This document shows positions 22,731 to 35,075 of a stretch of 64,000 nucleotides of DNA, piece by piece. This DNA is from Limanda limanda (taxonomy: Eukaryota; Chordata; Actinopteri; Pleuronectiformes; Pleuronectidae), in the NCBI RefSeq assembly GCF_963576545.1, contig NC_083644.1, forward strand, positions 25,123,893 to 25,187,892, in the 5' to 3' direction. Every line of letters begins with the position of its first letter. The stretch's first letter is position 1. The translations under genes and the position numbers were made by a program. The notes below the pieces were generated by a model. It had not been told where the DNA came from and made no database searches. It worked only from the letters and a program-made list of their open reading frames with translations.

Positions 22731-25700
22731 CATGACTGATTGAGGATTTGACTGATTGTGTTGCAGCAGAGGTCCAGAGGTGAGGTGAGGATCTCTGTGG
22801 CTGCAGTGAGAGACTGGACCATTGACAGTACACAGGTGGTGACAGAGTCATTACTGAAGTGGCCGAATGCCTCTTGGAGACACGGTGACTAATTCTGTTC
22901 TCATATTGCACTCTAAGTTACAATGCAACTATGAGTTGGCTGAAGGGCCCCTCCCCTCCAGAGCTGACCCAAACCTGAACGCACACACACACAAAACACA
23001 CACACACACACACAACTAACCAGCCACGTGCTGATGAAAACAGAGAAGGCCGTATCATCTCTCTTGACCAGGACATTACTGCTTTTGACCATGTAAACAG
23101 TTCCAGTGTAGTACACTCTGCCTTCTCATAACACATCAACATTTGTCCAAACAATTTGTGGAGAGTGGTCCTGGACCGGGATTGTAAAAATACATTAGGA
23201 GCAGACATTAGTATTATTGCCGGGCCATATGTGTGGCAGACCACTGAGGTCACCTGACACTGAAGGTCACCTTTTTCAGTTCAAATTATTAAGTGCTTCC
23301 CCTCTAATCAGATGAGACGTCCCACATGCTGCCCGTGCACATAGCAACCAGTTTATTTATAGGCTCCAAACTGAAATGACCAGTTGGTTTAATTTAATAG
23401 TGAGCAATAGGATTATACATGGAAACAAATTACCTAAGTGGGGGTACTCGCTACCAAAATCTTTTAACAATGATGGAAACCACGGACATGATGTCTCCCA
23501 GTACTATTTCATTATTGGGTTTAGCCTCTGCATCTGTCAGCTAGGCCTATCTTCTGGATGGGCCCAGCTTGTGTCCAGACTGATGCACAGCTGCTAGCAG
23601 CTCGCAGAGACCCACAGCCTGGCCACCCCTCACTCCAGGGTCATAGAGGGGAAGGGCAGCAGCCTACGCGACCAACAAACACACACTCAGCTATGTTTCC
23701 CAATTACAATTCAATCTCATAGCCTACATGAGGTCAAAAGAAACACGCTGGATACGGGGGCTTCACATGTTTCACACTCTATCAGGACCAGTAATGACTT
23801 TATCTGCAGATCATGATATCTGCTATTGTGTCTCCCACGTGCTGCTGCCAGTGAACTGAGCATCTGTTCTGACGCCGGGGCTCTTAAATGTGAGTATAAG
23901 TGTAGACATTATTTAATCTGATGGAGTACAAGGGGCCGACATCAGCATACGAGCAGAAAGCTTAAAGACGTTGTAGTAAACCATTTCTCCTCTTAAAGAG
24001 TCGGGCTAGTGACAAGATTTTTTTTCCAAATTTTTACGAAGGAATGCAATTAGACTTCAGCTTTAATATCTCAGAGGCTGTCACATTCTCAAACTACTCT
24101 GCTATGCTTGCCAACTGCAATCAGAAATAACTCTGTCCCTTCAACTTAATGAAAAACAAGTACTTGGCTATAAACTTGTAGTCATCCTCTATCCAATCAC
24201 ATTGTCTTGAGTAATTAAAATGATTAGCTTAATTAGCTTAATTAACTAAATTTGACTACAGGACATGGCCATATGGTGAAGAAAAACAAAGATGGGAGCT
24301 AATTAAAGTTAAAATAATGCAGGTTTTAATTAACTCAACCCTTAGGCATCAACATTTTCAAATTTATCCAAGCTGATAATTAAAAAGTCCTCTTGCCCAA
24401 GCAACATTTCTTCTCTGAGCTAATTAAATCTGGAAATAAATTAGCAACATGACGCTCCAAATATTAATTCCTGCTAGAAGATGACTTCACTTTCTAATGA
24501 AATTAATTAGCTGCACTGGACCCTCAATCAGATGCCAGGCGCTGTCCGTGAGCATAGACCTCATGTAATCTAGCGCTCGGCTAAGGGCCCGAGGGCAGAA
24601 ATTTACAATTGTAATGAACACTCTTTAACTGTGTGTCTCTCTTAATACACCAAATGAACATGTAGATCTATTTATGCCAAGGGCTGCCTCATTTATAAAG
24701 GAGTGGTAGGACCAGCTAGTTAAAACTTTCTTTTTTTTCCAGAAAGAATGTGCAGTGCGAAAGAGCACATAACCACATAGCTGCCAAAAGCAATGCCAAG
24801 ACCAGCTTCAGCAGCCTGTAAGGTTCCACAGGCTGTGCCTGTGCGTATGCCAGCCTATTACAGAAGACCCTCATGAATTCACCCCCCTACTCTCTCTTGG
24901 CAGCTTAAAGGGATGACACTGTGGACGGGGGGGAAATGCAGTAAAATGTATCCGTCTGCATTTTCAAGTCCTTACTGTCGCCATCGCCTATGCATATAAT
25001 TTACTGTATATTCTGGGGCAGTGTTGTAAAACAAACTCTATTATCCACCATTATGGCTCTGTTTAAACAGATGACTGGTTTGTGAGACACCTTAAAAAAT
25101 ATTTTTTGAGACTCACTCATCAAGTATAAAATAGACACAGATAACTGCAACAGTGGAAAAGCAGGTTACAACATCTTCTGTGCAAAAACTGATTTTAAGA
25201 TTAGGATTACAAAGATAAGATCAAAATGAAATTTTAATGATCCCCAAAGGGAAAATGCATTAAAATAAAAATAATTACAGCTAAAACTAAAAGTTCTAGT
25301 AGGCAGAGCCACGACTGTAAGTCAGGTATAATACTACATAGTCTTCTTCATCTACTGCAGTAAAATTTGAATATAGCTGTTTCAGCTTTATAAAAACAGT
25401 CATCATTTAAATATAAGAAACATAATCTATCATAGGTCTGTTATCAGACAGCAGAAAAACGTATTTCAAGGCCTCCATAAATTCATATATCTTAAATCAT
25501 ACTAATGTGCAGGCCTACAACAGCCAAGAAACAACACTGGCCAGGAAGGAATGTGCACAACAATGTGCATGGTTGTGTCCATGCACTTCCTTGTTAGCAC
25601 AGTGTTTTATTTTCAATAAGTAAGTCAGCACAAAGTCACGCTTAATGACAGTGATCAATAGGATGCACTCTCTATTATTCAGGAGCCACTAAGCACATCA

Positions 25701-25760
25701 GCAGCCTGACACACAAACAAGGATGCGGGCTGTACAGTAGGTGGCTCTCCAGAAGCTGTA
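22731..25760. other. intergenic, possible regulatory block
   Basis: No gene seen. It has a CA-rich patch (22981-23014). The section at about 24180-24560 is exceptionally rich in AATTAA/TTAATTAG motifs (aattagcttaattagcttaa, gaaattaattagctgc), the kind of composition seen in homeodomain-bound non-coding elements. A short tail-like motif (tgatccccaaagggaaa, about 25238-25254) may be a retroelement remnant. Confidence 0.4.
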
Positions 25761-25767
25761 CCATGTC

Positions 25768-25791
25768 CCCCCCGCCCCCCCCCCCCCCCCC
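25768..25791. repeat. poly-C tract
   Basis: A C run with one G interruption. The proline-rich open frame across it is an artefact. Confidence 0.9.
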
Positions 25792-25799
25792 AGATGCTT

Positions 25800-28700
25800 G
25801 TTACAGCCTATTGGAGAAGTGCAGCATGAAGGGCAAACCTTCATTTGACTATGGTGACAGAAGAAGCTGTGGCCTTTGTGTCGAGCATGTTCTCTCAACA
25901 AAAAGAAGAGCCTGCGATGCCTTTAAAATTGGGATAATTGTGTTTACTGGGCACAGAGTGGCTTTCAGTTTGTGCAGACAACAAACTATGAAGAGGAAAA
26001 AAGCTGCTCTTTTGATTCTGTCAGTTTTTCAATAATTAATGCTCTCCTCTGGCATTTTTGATCCAATATGTAAATACTTTCTCATCCCGTTATGCACAGC
26101 ATTGATGAATGTGACAAAATTCTAAGAGATGACAGTCCAGCTCACGCGGTTGTGGGCAAACATTACAATACACTAATGACCTAGGCCTTTAATGTCAGCC
26201 CATCTGAGACATTAGAGAATTTGAAATTAAAGGTGCAGTTGGCTGGCACGACAAAGTGCCCCTCATCTAAATGGAATACTCACATCAGTCAGGATGCAGC
26301 CATGATGCACCCGAGCCGAGCTTAAAGCTAGTTATAGCTCACATCAAAGGCACGTCATCATGCCCAACAGCTACCCTTGCCATTTGGATCCCACTGAATC
26401 CGATCCTTTAGTTACATTTTTCAAGCTATCTCTCCTCCAGCTTCCACGCTTAAACCATTAAAATGGAAAATACAGTGTTTTCTGCATCAGCCACGGCCTT
26501 CGTTATTTCACAGACTTGTCCTTGTTATCTTGATCGCAGTAAACAAGCAGCATATATACTCCTCTGAATTCTCGGCTCTAGTGCGGAGTTGTCTGACAAA
26601 GTGGTCAAGTATGTAGACACAATTAGCGCTACAAAGAAATGTCTAGATATCAACAAGATGGTGCAGTGACCTTTAAAACAAAGGATTCTAAACACACCGG
26701 GATCATAGAAATGCACTGGCTGCTACCATAGGGGTCAGACTCATTCATTTCAGGTGGTTTTCATATGTTCTGCTTTGAAGAATAATAGATCTCGGAGCTC
26801 TAATCACGCTGCTCCAGGCTGTGATTCTTCCGTCAGATATTAATAACGCAGCAAAGTAAAGAAGCGTCAGATTAGGTAAAATACATACTAAGCTCTTAGA
26901 CAAAAATGAAGCATCTGATGGTGATTGTTTATTTGATGTTCAAAGCCCTACTTCCTTAATTATCCTGCTCCAGATTCAATTATCAGAGAGATTCTACTAT
27001 TTTCTCCTTTCCCAATGCAGATTCTCTTTAAACTAGTTCAACAGAGCGTGACTGTGATTAACTCTAAAAGGTTGTTTAAAATAGCTTTCAAAGAACCACG
27101 TGACGGAACCTGGCTGAACGTCTCCAAATGATGTATTCCGAGATGGAGACACCGCACCAGACTTGCTCAGTGACCCCAAAAATACACTTTATGCTTTAAT
27201 AACCCCTGACAGCGTACAGGAGTCATATCCAGACCTCCTGGCACATGTACCTGCCGAAAAAACAAGCCGTCTATGAGCAATAACACATCAAGATTCTCTT
27301 AAATGAGTCTTAACATGTCTCCAACTGCACCTCCTGTGACCTACCTCAGTCATGAAAGGTTAATCCATGACAGGGTTAAAAACTTATCTGGCCTTTCTGG
27401 TCACATAACATCCCAATTACTTTAACAATCTCACAGTGAATGGGGGGTAGAAGAGGGGGGGAACGAGAGAGATGGGAGAGAAGGAAAATACAATAGATAA
27501 AAGTCTGTCTCAGAGTAAAAGATAAGTTCTTATCTTAATCTAATGACTCCACAGCCTTAATTTGTCAGACCCGGCTTGCCTGGGAGGAAGGAAAAAAAGC
27601 CTGTTTCTTGTACACAGTGTTAATAAGGGACATCTCTCAAGTCTCGGTGTCTGCGAGCGGTGGAGAAAGGATCATCAGCGGAACGTTCAGTGGCAACGGC
27701 AAGATGTTGCCGTGGATGTAGTTTTTTACTTCTGCTAACAGTTGCTAATTAGCACCTCATCACCCTCCAAGTAGCTCCATACTGTGGCGATGCCAAGCAC
27801 AAGGTATTTATAACCCGACTCCAGTGACTGAGGAGATAAACAGCTCCGTGTGGCCAGCATTTTGGTTTTGTTACGAAGCTATTTAGCTGCATTTTTGTCG
27901 ACAAAATGTTGGATTCATTATGAAAATGTTTCCTTCTACATCATTTTCACATGAACTCACAACTCCAGAGGCCACCGTGGGTAATATATTAACAAAGGGG
28001 GTACAATAATAGCAATCACACTTAATTAATTGTGATTAAAATCAGTTTGTGGATATTCCAATTAAAATTTTATTTTTACAGCCCATATTTACAAATTACA
28101 ATTTGTCTCACAGAGATTAACAAGGTGCGGCATCATGTGCTCTTCACCCTTCACGAGAGTGAGAAGAGAGACTACCACAAAAAATGTTGATTTAACAGAG
28201 CACATATAACAGCAAAAACAGTGTTTAACATAAATGGAGTTATAGGTGTATCAATGTTTTTATACACATGAAAACGTCCGCCAGAGATGAAGGGAGCAGT
28301 AGTAACATGTGTAATAATAGAAGTGTTGCGTATAGTAGTATATGTGAGTAGGCATATTGTATATCTTAACAATCTAGCTCTAAGATATCCACATCATATT
28401 TCTTTCAGATGTTTTTTTCAGCCAAACCCCTCCTGTGTTAGCACCCTGCTATCACTATCAGTGTATTCATTTATTGCATGGATGAATCCCTTTGGAATCA
28501 AACTATTAAACCTTGCAGTGTTGGGGACATGCTTTGCTGACAGAGCTACACAGGACCAGACTGACGTAAATGACACAGAAAAAAAAACATGCCTCTCGAG
28601 CCGCAATTTCTTTGATGAGACAAAGAAAATAGAATGTGAGCAGTGTGTGAGAGCAAATCTCAATAGATTAATTTGAAGTGTTCACTGAATTGTGATTCCT

Positions 28701-29815
28701 TTTAATTAATGATAGAATTAACTGCTTTGTTAATGCGCTCCTGGAGGAAATGAGCTGCTGGCAAAGTCTGCAGCAAACAAAAGGAGGACACATCTCTCTT
28801 GACATTTACACAAGTGTAACTTTGCCAGTGTCAGGGTGCAGCAGCTCATGTTGGGTGAAATTAGTCTTGAAGGAATGTTTTCCTGCACCGTTAGCAGACA
28901 GCGAGTCCACACCACAACTGGGTCTGAAATAAAAAAAATAAAACAGAGAAGTGTGGGTTTTGTAGTAGCTGAAGGTGAGACATTTAACAGGGGTGTTGAT
29001 AGTATTTAAAAGATGCACTCATGTTGGTTGTTTATCAGCTGCTTAATGTTGTGGAGAAAGTCTATTCAACCATTCTGCAGCTCGTTGGATGATTCCAGCA
29101 TAATTAGAATTTATTCCATATCCTATTTTTTTGTAAATATATTTCCTTCATCATATTCATGGTTCAAATAACAATCAAATCAAATCAATCGCTGAGATAC
29201 TTGAAATTAATATATTTTTTCACATTCAGCAAACTATGCTGCTGCTGTTCACGCAATAAGGGAAAAACAAAAAAATTGTGCTGTTGAGAATAGTGTCAGG
29301 GGCCATTTTGGATTCGACCCCACAGATGATAAAATCGCGGATTAAAAGTAAACACAACTGCGTGTACTACTGTAACCATGACAACAAATCCAAAGTTAGC
29401 TTTTGTCTCGTCTCTACAGCTTGAGGCATTGTCTTAGAAGTGACCCGGAAGCAATCTCTCATGCGTGTGTGTGTGATTGCACTTTCCACAAGGACTGTGT
29501 GCGTAATTATTTACCCAGTTTTGTTATTGATGCAGTGGATGGATGCTGTAAACCACCAGGCAGTGATATAAAGGAACGCAAACGCAGGAAAAGCTTTATG
29601 GAATGTCTTTTTGTTATTCAATATTTTACAGCGAGTGTGTGTCGCCATGATGCAGCATGTGTGTTTTTTATATTCTAGCTGTCTAGGAAGTTGGTGGGTC
29701 GGGGGTCAAACAGACCAGTGTTCGACACAAGAACAAAGAAGAAAATTATACAGTATTATCATTAAGACATGTGCACTGTGTTTGAAGGTATTTGAACGTA
29801 TATTTGCATTTGTTT
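25800..29815. other. intergenic, no gene seen
   Basis: AT-rich unique sequence. About 26860-27110 and 27490-27560 look mixed-complexity and possibly regulatory. The long open frame at 28287-28676 has no family similarity and no splice context. Confidence 0.45.
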
Positions 29816-29818
29816 TAA

Positions 29819-30280
29819 CCATAGACTGGATAAAGACAAACGACATGACAGCTACAGAAGTGAAGCTGATGTGTCTTGATCATTCCCTGGTGGTTGGCTG
29901 CAGTATAGGTCATAAACCATACCTCCTCCATGTTAGTGGATGGGACATAGACTAAAAAGTCCAATGATTTTTTCTCAAAGATGGTTTCGATCTATTAGTT
30001 AGAAGTAATGTTTTAGTAAATTATCCCAGTTAGCTTGGATTTTATTAGCTATTTAACATTATAAAAATGGGGTGAAACATCATGATCAACAGCTATTACT
30101 GACTCGCAATTGGCCCGTTGCCACCGCACCATTCTCACATCGCTATTCTGACGAATCTGGCTCCAAATGATGTTACTGGTGCAACATGGTGCCGTTCATA
30201 TCCTGGGAATTTTGGCCTCATTTCTCGACATTGGGAGGAAGTGGAGACATATCTACGATCTTCATACTGTATATTACTTA
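29819..30280. repeat. probable non-autonomous DNA element (MITE-like)
   Basis: Starts ccatagactggataaagac, contains ataggtcataaaccatacc followed by tcctccatgttagtggatgg, and continues with caaatgatgttactggtgc, ttttggcctcatttctcg and gggaggaagtggagac. It ends near atactgtatatta. The left end and internal order recall a dispersed teleost element whose ends are imperfect inverted copies of 'catagactgtata'. The inverted ends are weak in this copy. No protein coded. Confidence 0.5.
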
Positions 30281-33200
30281 AACCTCATGGTGAAAAGATG
30301 ACCTGATCTGGCTTGTTTACAACCTGAGCTTTTCAATCAGACTTTGCTTTGCTGATTTGTCAGCAGATATAACGGATAGTATTGATCCAGAGCCGACAGC
30401 AAGACCGAAATAAAAGAACAGGATTGAAGCTTTAAGTTTCTCCCTGTTGCCTTTAATTTACACAGGCAATTTGAAAAGTCTTTTACAAGAAGAAACAGAA
30501 CTTTTGCATCATACAAACACGTGTAATGTTGAGAGGGGTCGATCTGACACTCGGAGGCTGTTAAGTTGCTCCAGCAGAGCGCCTCCCCTCACTAAATCTT
30601 GCTGCTCGCTTAATTAAACATGGCCTTTGTGGCAAATGTCTACAGCTGCTTTCCTGTTTGGCAAATGCACTTCTGACATCTGACAGTCTTGACTTACTGA
30701 TTGCCCATGAGGGGGAAAAAAATTATGATTACAAGGAAACACTTAACACAACATGGCCCTTTAAGACAGATGAATGTCTCCACTTCCATAGATAAGAGTT
30801 ATGAATGGCTTTTCCCAAGCACCAGGGTCGTTTGCGCAGGACAACGAAGAAAAACACATCCATGTTTTGCTACCATACATAGAGAAACTGCACGATGAGG
30901 TCACCGAACTGAACAATCTGCTGTTTTACAAGCACTTCAGAACAAGCAAATTATTACAGCAATGTGTTTGATTCACTTATCGAGGCCTAAAACTGCATCA
31001 GTGTAACATTTTGACAACATCGCTGCCTCTGCTGGCGCTGATGTGGCTGATGTTTGCAGTGGATTTCACGTTTCACCACATTTTCATTTTTGACAGTGTA
31101 CTCTGTGGATGATTTTGTGCTCGGGCAAGACACCGAGACAGAAAATCATTGAGATTTCACAAACAGTGATATTGGAAGTGGAATTGAGTGAGTATTACAG
31201 GCTACATCCCTGCAGCGGCTTTTAACACATACTAAATTACTCTGCGTCCACGCCCCATACTCCATATAAATCCATCAAAGGTGAGAGAGTGTGCGTGTAT
31301 GCGAGTGTATGCGAGTGTGTGGGATCTGTGTGAGACGTTAACACAGCACTTTATCTTTTCATGCAGTCATTGGAGGCTTTTAATGAACTATTTTGGAATG
31401 GGTTTCTCCTCTGAGTTTGGATATGAATCCTTTCGTGAGACACATTTTGGAGAGTGTTTATTCAGTATGGGCAGCTTGTTCCTCTGTCCTGCGCCACTGG
31501 CTGTAATATGTAACATGATAGCACAAAGTCACTGTCCTATAGGGCAGGTGAGCCTTGCAGCTCCAAATCAAATTGAACTTATACATTTTTGTCACCAGAT
31601 TTTAAAGGAGGAAAAGCTCTTCCTGACAAGCAGCATCATACACGGCAAAGAGGTGCAACATTTAAATTTGATGCAAAGACTGATTACATTGAAACAAAAA
31701 TAACACAGTTGTATTTACTTGAAGCTAAACTCCCCTTAAAACGTTTTTTTAACAGTCTTTTAACATTTTAATTTTTGTTTTGGTACAATGACTCGTCTGG
31801 GAAGGAAAAAGATTATTGAAGTGCAGCTAAATGGACCATGCCCCCCTCTGGAAGAATCGGGTGGTCCAGAAAGCAAAAGGATTTACTCACTTACATTTAC
31901 TATGGAAGGAATTATCTGTTGCGCCCTCACGCTATTATGTGCCAGCTCATAAAACAATCGTTACTCTAATTGCTTCATACTAATTCCTCTTAGTCCTTTA
32001 TTTCTTCTGCTATCAGGCTCCTATATGCTTAAAATTGTTGATTGTTGACTTGTGCACTTGTCACTGGCATGTTGATTGTGGCTACTATTTCATTTATTCC
32101 TTCTTAGTTACACGATAACTCATTCACGTAACTAAATTGGGGGGTGTGAAATTGCCCTAGGACAGTTGTCTGAATCCGACTCTTTTGGACGATGATTTCA
32201 AGCTGCTTCACCTGTCAGGCGAGGAGGAGCACATGCTCACGTAAATGTCACCTTGTGTGAGCAGTGCTTCCCCCACTGACCCTCCCAGAAAAAACAAATA
32301 AACAGCTGCATATTGTGTTCAAGAGCAGGGCAACGGGCACCCATACGAGCATAATATCACCGAGCAGGCGATTTCCTGCACAGGCCTGTCAGGCATGATG
32401 TACATAGTGGACCGGTATCTCCCCCACCAGAGCTCAGATAGTTTTGATATTTTTATTAGCATGTCCTCAATCATAAATCACCCCGGGGAAGTGAGGCCGA
32501 TCCCTCCTCTCTGCACAGCATCAGATTACAGGTGGAAGACACAGTTATCGGACACCTTGCCACGTGTCCCGTCTTTAAGCTACAACACTTTGTCCCGTGT
32601 TTGCGTATAAAGTCTTCAATTCAGTTTACATTCAAACATTAGGACAGACCAGAATACGATATACATAAAATTATGTAAATGGACTTCCAGCGTATGGTGG
32701 CTGGGGTTCAGACGCAGCCTTCTATCCTTCATCTGCTTTTATCAAAGCCGCAGACGAAAGCAGTTGGACAGGCAGTAAGGACTTCTTGCAATGTCAGGAT
32801 GTGATGTCATATCGCTTTAAATAACCTCAGAGGACATCATTTTGTGTTGTTGTGCATCTTGTGATGTTATCTTCTCAAGAGAGACACATTAATGCATTGT
32901 TTAAGCACAACGCTGTACCCATTTGCAACACAATAGCACATCTCTTTTTTTTTTTTTTTGCTCCTCAGCAAGCCAACCGAGCAGTGCCCCCGACTCCGGC
33001 CGGGCAGCAGCCGAGCCGTTCTGCAGCCGCACACATTTTCATGTCATACTAACTTGCCAGTGTGCGCAAAACTGTCAGACTCTTTTAAAGGCTCTGAATG
33101 CAATGTGTAATTCCTTTAACACAAGGCCAGGCAGATATCCTTATCATTGTTGTAATGGCGTGCTCATGCCACCCTGCATCCCGCGAGCTCGCACGAGGCA

Positions 33201-34935
33201 GCTGGTAATTCACTTAATTTATTCGACTCGACCCGCGGTGGATCAGTCCGCCGCGCTCGCGTTGTGTTGACGGCCCCGGCTACACGGCCGGACACTCAGC
33301 AGCCTTCGTCCTTCAGAGGTGATCCCAGGGTCATATGTGATTCTATCGCAGGCCAGATACATAGTCATGTATGACTTACACATCAGCTGCAGAGGGATAC
33401 GGAACACATGAGGATGAATGAAGAGTCTTGATCAGAACTTTGATCTTTTGTGGAAAGGTAAAGATTTGATGTGTTATAGTTAATCATCAGTGAATCTGTT
33501 GCTTTCTGCTTTTAACCATCTCCACTTGATGAAAGCACGTTTGTGTCCATCAGAACAGAGAGTGCCTTTGTTTGTTGAATATGTAAATACCATCTGTATT
33601 TTGTTTAATCCTCCTCAACAGGTAGCCAACTCTAAAGCAGATCGCCTGTCACTCACAACCTAGGACATTTGGCACTCTGACTCGCTGAATCAAATCTGTG
33701 TGTTGGTGCTTCAAAGCAAATAGCTTGTTCACATGTGGTGTGAGGCGCTGCGGGTGTGTTTGACTGGGTCTCAGTCAGCGCTGAGCGGGAGCTTTATCTC
33801 TCCTGGTGGATCTGGCCACTCATTATGAGATGGACTCGTCTAATGAGCTCTGATTTCACAAAGGCCCTGGCTGGAGTTCAATCGAATACCAGTGTGGAGC
33901 ATTGATAAGTTTGGGTTGAGTTTTTTGAGCATGCCCAGTGCAGTTTGTGAATAAAAGTTGACACTATTCACTGTTTATTTTACAAAAATAAATAAGCATT
34001 TTGTGACCATAACTCATACTGTACCAGTGTTATGATGCCGTTATAATGGCGTCTGCTCCAGAGGTGTTGTAGTGTAGTGTGATGACGTTGAAGAATGGAC
34101 CAACCTCCCCTGACCCTCCACTCTTTCTGGCCACCCACATAACTTGTTTGATTTGACGGTTATGTATAACTAGGTATATTTAGTCAAGTTAAATTTAAAA
34201 GTGGTTTTATTGTATTTAGTCTGGATTTAATCTGGCCAACTTTATACCTATTCTTCAATATTCTGCTCTTCTATGTTTATTTTCTACAACGAAGTATTAG
34301 GATCACATGGAGAAAAATATCGCAATATTACAATAATGTCATAATCTTACAAAAACAAAGTCTAAAGTCAGAATTGAAAAATGAAAGTCTCAATATTATG
34401 AGAACAATGTTGGAATTTACCAAGAAAAATTCATTATTTAGGAAATTGTCATAACAGTTTAAACTATTTTCAGTAATGTTAAAACTTAAGTACTGTTGGG
34501 ATCTGGAGCCAGCTTTAGTTTAGTTCATAATTTTTTCACAGATGAAAACTCTACATTCAAAAGAAAGGATGAGAAAACATTACTACGACTGGAACCCTTT
34601 CACATTAAAATGTATTTTATAATAATTCATTAATATAATAACAATATGCAGTCGTACAATAGTAGCCAGTCTGAATTTTGAGTAGCCTATAATGTTACTT
34701 CTGATACTTTAAATAACATCCTTTGCTTCTAATTGAATATTTTTTATCTTGTTCTTGTTATTTCAATGTTGTTGCCCTTAATTAATCAACAATTTGACTA
34801 ATTGCTACTGCACAAGTAAAATGCAGTTTTACAGCTACATGGTCATGTGATGCACATGTTTGACTGGGTGATGAACACTGACGACTGTGAATCAGAACAT
34901 AATGTGATAATGTGGCAGTGCCATGCTCATATCAT
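30281..34935. other. intergenic, no gene seen
   Basis: Mostly AT-rich unique DNA. The exception is about 32970-33310, where CpG-rich clusters stand out from the background. Also has a T run at 32944-32959. The 140-codon open frame at 31281-31703 lacks any coding signal beyond its length. Confidence 0.5.
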
Positions 34936-35075
34936 AGGCAGCTGTAGCTCAGATGGTAGAGTAGGTGGGCTATTAATCACAGAAGTGGTTACCCAATCCC
35001 TGGCTCCTCTTGTCCACATGACGAAGTGTCCTTGAGCAAGACGCAGCGCCCCCAAATTGTTTCTAAATAAACGTA
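34936..35075 (+). mobile_element. tRNA-derived SINE, truncated (head only)
   Basis: Head with an A-box-like tagctcagatggtagagtagg from 34945, a degenerate B-box region (gtggttacccaatccc), and the shared body motif gaagtgtccttgagcaagac. It ends around ccccaaattgtttctaaata, without the tail seen in the copy at 1336-1605. Although the head is tRNA-like, it does not form a functional tRNA gene. Confidence 0.75.

Noticed and set aside
28287..28676. 129-codon + strand open frame
   Set aside because: Chance open frame in AT-rich sequence; an 81-codon frame opposes it and neither has similarity.
29340..29680. Possible THAP-type zinc finger or transposase remnant (C-x4-C near start)
   Set aside because: Only a few residues fit and the rest of the domain pattern is missing; frame breaks soon after.
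31281..31703. 140-codon + strand open frame
   Set aside because: No splice sites, no recognisable domain, and composition like the surrounding non-coding DNA.
34936..35010. tRNA gene
   Set aside because: Only the head is tRNA-like; no complete cloverleaf, and the SINE body follows.
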